A stretch of DNA of 18,547 nt from Clostridiales bacterium (GTDB taxonomy: Bacteria; Bacillota; Clostridia; Oscillospirales; Oscillospiraceae). Shown one piece after another: positions 13,683 to 18,547 of this stretch. The stretch is from contig CABIYX010000013.1 in the NCBI GenBank assembly GCA_902363045.1, positions 1 to 18,547 on the forward strand, written 5' to 3'. Each line of letters begins with the position of its first letter. The first letter of the stretch is position 1. The notes beneath the pieces were generated by a model, which did not search any database, had not been told where the DNA came from, and saw only the letters and a list, made by a program, of their open reading frames with translations. The translations under genes were made by a program, and so were the position numbers.

Positions 13683-15059
13683 TCAGACCTTAAAGTTGAC
13701 AGCGGTGTCGCCCTTCTGATCGTGGCCGAACTCATAGTCCTTGCCGGGGAGGATGGCATTGAGGGCGATGCCGGTGATGGCAGCCACCGCCAGGCCGGAC
13801 AGGCTGATGGTGGCAGTGCCCACAGTGAAGGTGACGGCGCCGGAGTAGTTCACACCGATGGCCAGCACCATGATGATGGCGGCCACGATGACGTTGCGGC
13901 TGTTGGTGAAGTCCACCTGGTTCTCCACCACGTTGCGCACGCCCACGGCGGAGATCATACCGTACAGCACCATGGACACGCCGCCCATGGTGGCGGTGGG
14001 CATGGCGGACACCAGGGCCGCGAACTTGGGGGAGAAGGAGAGTAGGATGGCCAGACCGGCGGCGATGCGGATCACCCGGGGGTCATAGACCTTGGAGAGA
14101 GCCAGCACGCCGGTGTTCTCGCCGTAAGTGGTGTTGGCCGGAGCGCCGAACAGGGAGGCCAGAGAGGTGGCCAGGCCGTCGCCCAGCAGAGTGCGGTGGA
14201 AGCCGGGATCTTCCAGATAGTTGCGCTCACAGGTGGAGGAGATGGCGCACATATCGCCGATGTGCTCCACCATGGTGGCCAGAGCCAGGGGCATGATGGT
14301 CACCGCGGCGGTGAGGAGTGTACCGTGGTCCAGGTCGGAGCGGCTGAACAGACCGAACAGCGTATCCTGGAACTGGAAGGGGAGGCCGATCCAGGGGGCG
14401 TCGATCAGCGCCTGGACCTTGACCGGATCCATGACCTGCATCCCGTTGATCTGGCAGATGGCGGCCACCGCGTAGGAGCCTACCACGCCCAGCAGGATGG
14501 GGATGATCTTGATCATTCCCTTGCCCCAGATGTTGCAGCCCACCACAATGGCGATGGCGATGAGGGCGATGGCCCAGTTGGTGCGGCAGTTGGAGATGGC
14601 GGTGGAACTGAGGGTCAGGCCGATGCAGATGATGATGGGGCCGGTGACGATGGGGGGGAAGTAGCGCATGACCCTTTTGGTGCCGAAGATGCGGAACAGG
14701 GCGGACAGCAGGACATACATCAGCCCGGCCAGCATGACGCCGAAGCAGGCGTAGGGAAGCATTTCCGTGTTGGCGACGGCGTTGCCGCTGCTGTCGGTGA
14801 GCATGGGGGCGATGGCCTGATAGCCGCCGATGAAGGCGAAGGAGGAGCCCAGGAAGGCGGGGACCTTGCCCTTGGTCAGAAAGTGGAACAGCAGTGTGCC
14901 CAGTCCGGCGAACAGCAGGGTGGCGGATACGGACAGCCCGGTGAGGGCGGGGACCAGCACAGTGGCGCCGAACATGGCGAACATATGCTGAACGCCCAGG
15001 ATCAGCATTTTGGGACGGCCCAGCTGCCGGGCGTCATAGATGCCTTGGTTTGGATTCAT
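13683..15059 (-). CDS. NCS2-family uracil (or xanthine) permease
   Basis: The 458-residue integral membrane protein has about 12-14 hydrophobic segments and belongs to the nucleobase-ascorbate (NCS2/UraA) transporters, which import a nucleobase with a proton. The substrate-site motifs are TMVEHIGD (Glu265) and GAPANTTYGENTG (305-317). In E. coli UraA the equivalent glutamates bind uracil. The TTYGENTG form favours uracil over xanthine, so a UraA/PyrP role is likely. The start at 15059 (MNPNQGIYDARQLGRP) is chosen because AAGGGAG lies 9 bases upstream; the in-frame ATG at 15137 lies in the leader, before the attenuator hairpin, and is rejected. The gene is flanked by a promoter and leader terminator upstream and a terminator downstream. 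Confidence 0.92.
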   Translation of the reverse strand: MNPNQGIYDARQLGRPKMLILGVQHMFAMFGATVLVPALTGLSVSATLLFAGLGTLLFHFLTKGKVPAFLGSSFAFIGGYQAIAPMLTDSSGNAVANTEMLPYACFGVMLAGLMYVLLSALFRIFGTKRVMRYFPPIVTGPIIICIGLTLSSTAISNCRTNWAIALIAIAIVVGCNIWGKGMIKIIPILLGVVGSYAVAAICQINGMQVMDPVKVQALIDAPWIGLPFQFQDTLFGLFSRSDLDHGTLLTAAVTIMPLALATMVEHIGDMCAISSTCERNYLEDPGFHRTLLGDGLATSLASLFGAPANTTYGENTGVLALSKVYDPRVIRIAAGLAILLSFSPKFAALVSAMPTATMGGVSMVLYGMISAVGVRNVVENQVDFTNSRNVIVAAIIMVLAIGVNYSGAVTFTVGTATISLSGLAVAAITGIALNAILPGKDYEFGHDQKGDTAVNFKV

Positions 15060-15102
15060 TCTTTTGTTCTCCCTTCTCAACTTCCGATGGTATTTTGCGC
15101 AG

Positions 15103-15130
15103 AAAAAAAGACAATCAACAAATGATTGTC
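15103..15130 (-). promoter_or_regulatory. Leader terminator (candidate attenuator) of the permease gene
   Basis: On the minus strand GACAATCA-TTTGT-TGATTGTC is followed by seven T residues (15109-15103). It lies within the 5' leader, between the promoter at 15216-15244 and the start codon at 15059. A complete intrinsic terminator there implies control by attenuation, as in PyrR-regulated uracil permease genes. I could not find a clear PyrR-binding motif or a single obvious anti-terminator. Confidence 0.7.
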
Positions 15131-15215
15131 CACACACAGAGGAAACAAAGGAGTACAGGCGAAAAACAACCGGTTTTCCATGACAGGCACCATCCTTTGC
15201 TCCAAATCTCGAATC

Positions 15216-15244
15216 ATTGTATCAGACAGAGAGAAAAAGCGCAA
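15216..15244 (-). promoter_or_regulatory. SigA promoter of the permease gene
   Basis: On the minus strand TTGCGC (15244-15239) and TACAAT (15221-15216) are 17 bases apart, with a TG extension before the -10. The leader is about 150 bases long and contains the attenuator hairpin. Confidence 0.8.
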
Positions 15245-15327
15245 GAGGAAAATCGGGCTTTTTCCCCTTTTTTCTGAAACGGCAAAAGAGAGGAGGCAGC
15301 CGGGGCAGACCTTGGCACTCGTAATGG

Positions 15328-15356
15328 TTGACTTTGACGGTAAAAATGGATAAACT
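15328..15356 (+). promoter_or_regulatory. SigA promoter of lysA
   Basis: TTGACT (15328-15333) and TAAACT (15351-15356) are 17 bases apart. The start codon lies about 65 bases downstream. The promoter is divergent from the permease promoter. Confidence 0.75.
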
Positions 15357-15422
15357 AAATTTGATTTTTTTCTCCGCCCCAGCAGGGCGCGCGGACCAGA
15401 CTGTAAAGAGAGACAAGGAGCG

Positions 15423-16688
15423 ATGGATGTGAAAAAACCGTTTGTCACCCTGGAGCAGCTCCAGGAGATCACCCGTCAATACCCCACCCCCTTCCACCTG
15501 TATGATGAGCGGGGGATCCGGGAGAACGCCCGGGCCCTGAAGGCGGCCTTTGCCTGGAATCCCGGTTACACGGAGTACTTCGCGGTGAAGGCCACCCCCA
15601 ATCCCCAGATCCTGAAGATCCTGCGTGAGGAGGGCTGCGGGGTGGACTGCTCCTCCCTGTGCGAGCTGATGATGTCCGACCGCTGCGGCTTCCGGGGCGG
15701 GGAGATCATGTTCTCCTCCAACGACACCCCGGCGGAGGAGTTCGTCCTGGCGGAGAAGCTGGGGGCGACCATCAATCTGGATGACATCACCCATGTGGAA
15801 TTTTTGAAAAATACCCTGGGATATATCCCCAAAAAAATCTCCTGCCGGTATAATCCAGGCGGAGTATTCCAGGTCGGAGAGAGCAAAGAGGGCTTTCAGG
15901 TCATGGATAACCCGGGAGAGGCCAAGTACGGCATGACCCGGCCTCAGATCGCCCAGGCCTTCCGCCGGCTGAAGGAGCTGGGTGCGGAGGAGTTCGGCAT
16001 CCACGCCTTCCTGGCCTCCAACACCCTGTCCAACGAGTACTATCCGGCCCTGGCCCGGGTGCTGTTCCAGCTGGCGGCGGAGCTGAAGGAGGAGACCGGC
16101 TGCCACATCACCTTCATCAACCTGTCCGGCGGCGTGGGGGTTCCCTACCGTCCGGAGCAGCCGGCCAACGACATCGCCGCCATCGGTGCGGGGGTGCGGA
16201 AGGCCTATGAGGAGATCCTGGTCCCCGCCGGTATGGGGGATGTATCCCTGTGCACCGAGCTGGGGCGCTTCATGCTGGCCCCCTACGGGCATCTGGTGAC
16301 CCGGGTGCTCCACCAGAAGCACACCTATAAGGAGTATGTGGGTGTGGACGCCTGCGCCTCCAACCTGATGCGGCCGGCCATCTATGGGGCCTACCACCAC
16401 ATCACCGTCATGGGGAAGGAGAACGCCCCCTGCGACCACAAGTACGATGTGACCGGCTCCCTGTGTGAAAACAGCGACAAATTTGCCATCGACCGGATGC
16501 TTCCGGAGGTGGAGACCGGCGATCTGCTGGTCATCCATGACACCGGGGCCCACGGCCACGCCATGGGCTATCAGTACAATGGCCGCCTGCGCTCGGCGGA
16601 GGTGCTGCTCCAGGAGGACGGCTCCGCCCGCCTGATCCGGCGCGCCGAAACGCCGGAGGATTATTTCGCCACGGCGATTTGGGAGTAA
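15423..16688 (+). CDS. lysA: Diaminopimelate decarboxylase
   Basis: The protein (421 residues from the ATG) is a fold-type III PLP decarboxylase and converts meso-diaminopimelate to lysine. Lys56 in EYFAVKATPNP binds PLP. IHAFLASN, NLSGGVGVPYRPEQ and CTELGRFMLAPYGHLVTRVL bind cofactor phosphate. GSLCENSDKF carries the active-site Cys from the partner subunit, and TGAHGHAMGYQYNGR follows. AAGGAG is only 2 bases before ATG 15423 but 8 bases before an in-frame GTG at 15429, so translation may start at the GTG (reading MKKPFVTLEQL). The last 40 bases, encoding TPEDYFATAIWE and the stop, are the start of a 226-bp tandem repeat unit. Confidence 0.92.
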   Translation: MDVKKPFVTLEQLQEITRQYPTPFHLYDERGIRENARALKAAFAWNPGYTEYFAVKATPNPQILKILREEGCGVDCSSLCELMMSDRCGFRGGEIMFSSNDTPAEEFVLAEKLGATINLDDITHVEFLKNTLGYIPKKISCRYNPGGVFQVGESKEGFQVMDNPGEAKYGMTRPQIAQAFRRLKELGAEEFGIHAFLASNTLSNEYYPALARVLFQLAAELKEETGCHITFINLSGGVGVPYRPEQPANDIAAIGAGVRKAYEEILVPAGMGDVSLCTELGRFMLAPYGHLVTRVLHQKHTYKEYVGVDACASNLMRPAIYGAYHHITVMGKENAPCDHKYDVTGSLCENSDKFAIDRMLPEVETGDLLVIHDTGAHGHAMGYQYNGRLRSAEVLLQEDGSARLIRRAETPEDYFATAIWE

Positions 16689-17152
16689 GAGGAACCGGGC
16701 CGGTCTGAGCAGGCAGTTCCCCGGCGTTTCGGCAGGGGCCCCATCGCAGATGGGGCGGCGCGGAAGCGCCGTACAAGCGTTTTGCCGAAGGCAAAACCTT
16801 GGCGGAGGCGGAATTCAGTTCCGCCGGGCAATGAAAAAAACGGGTCCCCGGAATGGACGAGTCCATTTCCGGGCAACGCCGGAGGATTCTTTCGCCACGG
16901 CGATTTGGGAGTAAGAGGAACCGGGCTGGTCTGAGCAGGCAGTTCCCCGGCGTTTCGGCAGGGGCCCCATCACAGATGGGGCGGCGCGGAAGCGCCGTAC
17001 AAGCGTTTTGCCGAAGGCAAAACCTTGGCGGAGGCGGAATTCAGTTCCGCCGGGCAATGAAAAAACGGGTCCCCGGAAATGGACGAGTCCATTTCCGGGC
17101 AACGCCGGAGGATTATTTCGCCACGGCGATTTGGGAGTAAGAGGAACCGGGC
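16649..17152 (+). repeat. 226-bp tandem repeat array including the lysA 3' end
   Basis: The unit starts at 16649, 16875 and 17101, each time with AACGCCGGAGGATT and the codons for TPED(Y/S)FATAIWE plus TAA. Copies 1 and 2 are full and nearly identical, with a handful of base differences and one balancing A indel. Copy 3 stops at 17152. Each unit holds a series of hairpins: GCCCCATC-GCA-GATGGGGC (A for G in the copy 2 loop), GGCGC-GGAA-GCGCC, GTTTTGCC-GAA-GGCAAAAC, GGCGGAA-TTCAG-TTCCGCC and CCGGAAATGGAC-GA-GTCCATTTCCGG (the last perfect in copy 2 only). It fills the 490 bases between lysA and lrgA. No gene is seen in it. It may end lysA transcription, though no T run follows the stems. Confidence 0.9.
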
Positions 17153-17178
17153 GATTTGACAGGAAGGGAAGCGGATCA

Positions 17179-17550
17179 ATGAATGTTATGGGAGAGCTGG
17201 CCCTGATCTTTGGGATCAGCTTGGCGGGAGAGGGCGTGGCGGCGCTGCTCCCGGTGTCCTTTCCTGCCAGTGTGATCAGTATGATCTTGTTGATGGTCCT
17301 GCTGCTGACCGGAGCGGTCAAGGAGCGGCAGATCCAGTCGGTCTCACACTTCCTGATCGCCAACATGGCCTTCTTTTTCATCCCGTCTCTGGTGGGCACC
17401 ATGGAGCACGGGGCGATGCTGAAAAGTCAGGCGGTGCCCATTCTGGTCATTGTGGGGCTGACCACGCCGGTGGTCTATCTGGCCACCGCCTGGACAGTGC
17501 AGCTGATGACACGGCTGCTCCGCGGAAAGGGGGAGAAGCGCCATGGCTGA
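17179..17550 (+). CDS. lrgA: LrgA/CidA-family holin-like membrane protein
   Basis: The 123-residue protein has four hydrophobic segments and ends in a basic tail (RLLRGKGEKRHG), the LrgA/CidA layout. ISLAGEGVAALLPVSFPASV and HFLIANMAFFFIPSLVG are family-typical. In staphylococci LrgA/CidA tune murein hydrolase activity and cell lysis; recent work on homologues also points to small organic-acid transport. Its actual role here is not known. The ATG at 17179 follows AGGAAGGGAAG. An upstream extension in the same frame runs into the tandem repeat and is rejected. Its stop overlaps the lrgB start by 8 bases, so the pair is translationally coupled. Confidence 0.88.
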   Translation: MNVMGELALIFGISLAGEGVAALLPVSFPASVISMILLMVLLLTGAVKERQIQSVSHFLIANMAFFFIPSLVGTMEHGAMLKSQAVPILVIVGLTTPVVYLATAWTVQLMTRLLRGKGEKRHG

Positions 17551-18232
17551 ATGGATGGACGGACTGCTGAGTTCTCCGTTTTTTGGACTGAGCCTCTCGG
17601 CAGCGGCCTGGTGTGCCGGCCTGTGGCTCCAGAAAAAGACCGGGTGGGTGCTGTGCAACCCGCTGCTGGTCGCCGGAGTGCTGATCATCGCCCTGCTGGC
17701 TGTCTTCGACATTCCATTGGAGAAGTACAACATTGGGGGCGACTTCATCAAGCTGATGCTGGGCCCGGTGACGGCGGTGCTGGCTTTGAATATCTACCGG
17801 CAGCGGAAGATCCTGCGGGAGCACTTCCTGCCGGTCCTGGCGGGCTGCCTGGCGGGGAGCGTGGTCAGTCTGCTCAGTGTTCTGGCCCTGTGCCAGGTGT
17901 TCCAGATGGAGGACCTGCTGACCGCCTCCCTGCTGCCCAAAAGCGTCACCACCGCCATCGCGGTGGGCATCGCGGAGAGCCGCGGCGGCATCCAGGGGAT
18001 CGCTGCCGCTGCTGTGGCAATGGCCGGTATCACCGGTGCGGTATGCGCCCCCCTGTTTGCCAAGTGGTTCCGCATCACCGACCCGGTGGCGGAGGGACTG
18101 GCCATCGGCGCTTGCAGCCATGCCCTGGGGACCACCAAGGCCATGGAGATCGGCGAGCTCCAGGGCGCCATGAGCTCCATCGCCATCTGCGTGTGCGGGA
18201 TCTTCACCTCTCTGATCGCGCTGTTTCTGTAA
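17543..18232 (+). CDS. lrgB: LrgB/CidB-family membrane protein
   Basis: The 229-residue protein has six to eight hydrophobic segments and the LrgB signature SLLPKSVTTAIAVGIAES at about residues 128-146. IGGDFIKLMLGPVTAVLALN and GACSHALGTTKAMEIGE are also conserved. It is the partner of the LrgA/CidA protein encoded just upstream, with an ATGGCTGA overlap. In other bacteria the pair is controlled by LytSR or CidR regulators; neither is in the window and no operator is evident. A long stem-loop terminator follows the stop. Confidence 0.92.
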   Translation: MAEWMDGLLSSPFFGLSLSAAAWCAGLWLQKKTGWVLCNPLLVAGVLIIALLAVFDIPLEKYNIGGDFIKLMLGPVTAVLALNIYRQRKILREHFLPVLAGCLAGSVVSLLSVLALCQVFQMEDLLTASLLPKSVTTAIAVGIAESRGGIQGIAAAAVAMAGITGAVCAPLFAKWFRITDPVAEGLAIGACSHALGTTKAMEIGELQGAMSSIAICVCGIFTSLIALFL

Positions 18233-18236
18233 AACG

Positions 18237-18286
18237 GAAGAAGGGCCGGAGGGACCACATTTTGTGGTCCCTCCGGCCCCTTCTTT
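18237..18286 (+). terminator. Terminator after lrgB
   Basis: AAGGGCCGGAGGGACCACA (18241-18259) pairs with 18263-18282, with one extra C bulged, around a short T loop, and CTTT follows. It lies between two converging genes and probably serves both; on the minus strand CCGTTTT follows the stem. Confidence 0.85.
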
Positions 18287-18295
18287 GTGCCTATG

Positions 18296-18547
18296 TCAGG
18301 GATAACGGGTGGTCATGTCGGAGAGATCGTCGAAGTCGCACCAATAGCTCCATTCGATCTCTTCATCCTCCACAGTTGCATACTGCACCGTGTCATCGCT
18401 GGTATCGACCTGGAGGACCACGCCGTAGCGCTCCATATTGTCATCATAGACCACGTCGCCCGCCTTCAACTTCTCGGGCTTCCGGATGGAGGACTTCTCC
18501 AGATCGCCGAAGATCTCGTCGCTGATAAAGTAGGCGAAGGCCTTGTC
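18296..18547 (-). CDS. C-terminal part of an acidic, probably secreted protein (partial)
   Basis: The minus strand is open from the window edge to a TGA at 18296-18298, giving 83 residues that begin DKAFAYFISDEIFGDLEKSS. It is very acidic and Tyr/Trp-rich, with KAGDVVYDDNMERYGVVLQV, ATVEDEEIEWSYWCDFDD and MTTRYP at the end. The pattern of a surface-exposed beta-rich module (AGDVV... GVVL... TRYP) resembles C-terminal domains of SLH- or Ig-containing secreted clostridial proteins, but I cannot name the family with certainty. The start lies beyond 18547. It converges on lrgB and shares the terminator between them. Confidence 0.65.
   Translation of the reverse strand, partial: DKAFAYFISDEIFGDLEKSSIRKPEKLKAGDVVYDDNMERYGVVLQVDTSDDTVQYATVEDEEIEWSYWCDFDDLSDMTTRYP

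Noticed and set aside
14196..15125. 309-codon plus-strand open frame rich in Gly, Asp and His
   Set aside because: It is the antisense shadow of the membrane permease, whose frame has clear transporter motifs.
16853..17140. 95-codon frame ending in TPEDYFATAIWE
   Set aside because: It arises only because the tandem unit repeats the lysA tail in frame; it has no ribosome site and its middle is hairpin sequence.
16649..17152. CRISPR array
   Set aside because: The repeat unit is 226 bp with no spacers, two full copies, and contains gene sequence.
17551..18525. 324-codon plus-strand frame overlapping lrgB
   Set aside because: It is an alternative frame of lrgB, with Gly/Arg/His-rich shadow composition; lrgB has the family signature and coupled start.

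Overview
The window looks like chromosomal DNA from a GC-rich, spore-forming, Gram-positive anaerobe of the Oscillospiraceae/Clostridia type (inference). The reasons are a spoIIR sporulation gene, AGGAGG-type ribosome binding sites, near-consensus SigA promoters, a rplM-rpsI pair, a ThrH-type phosphatase and clostridial-style IS110 and IS1182 remnants. No complete mobile element, CRISPR array, rRNA or tRNA was found.

Layout. (1) 1-2440 is a mobile-element graveyard. It holds protein-tail fragments, three perfect stem-loops, a diverged second copy of the rpsI 3' end, a broken IS110-family transposase, a frameshifted RlaP/YcgL-like nucleotidyltransferase and one copy of a palindromic repeat. 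(2) 2386-3412 is the rplM-rpsI ribosomal operon on the minus strand, with a consensus promoter and a strong terminator. (3) 3565-8250 is on the plus strand: a TtcA-family tRNA thiolase, a CofE-like (F420-ligase family) protein, an unknown zinc-ribbon protein, and an Lrp/AsnC regulator whose stop overlaps the start of a PLP aminotransferase. (4) 8251-8504 is a gene-free mosaic of hairpins. (5) 8505-12012 holds thrH, a DUF1015 gene, ispE and spoIIR. The ispE terminator runs into the spoIIR start. (6) 12094-12969 is an internally deleted IS1182-family element. (7) 13025-15244 on the minus strand holds a small coiled-coil protein and a uracil/xanthine permease with a leader terminator (candidate attenuator). 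(8) 15328-18286 on the plus strand holds lysA, a 226-bp tandem repeat array that includes the lysA 3' end, and an lrgA-lrgB pair. (9) The window ends inside an unidentified minus-strand gene.

How the genes fit together. rplM-rpsI and the TtcA-like protein serve translation. The Lrp-aminotransferase pair, ThrH, DUF1015 and LysA point to amino-acid metabolism, with LysA also feeding the spore/cell-wall diaminopimelate branch point. IspE belongs to MEP isoprenoid synthesis, and SpoIIR to sigma-E activation across the forespore septum. LrgAB are membrane proteins linked to murein hydrolase control or organic-acid export.

The most unusual signals are structural rather than new protein families. 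They are the second rpsI tail, which suggests that the rpsI 3' end has served as an integration site; a modular hairpin repeat whose arms differ between copies in a compensating way; the tandem array that has copied the end of lysA twice; and a stem-loop family shared between the left graveyard and the spoIIR 3' end.
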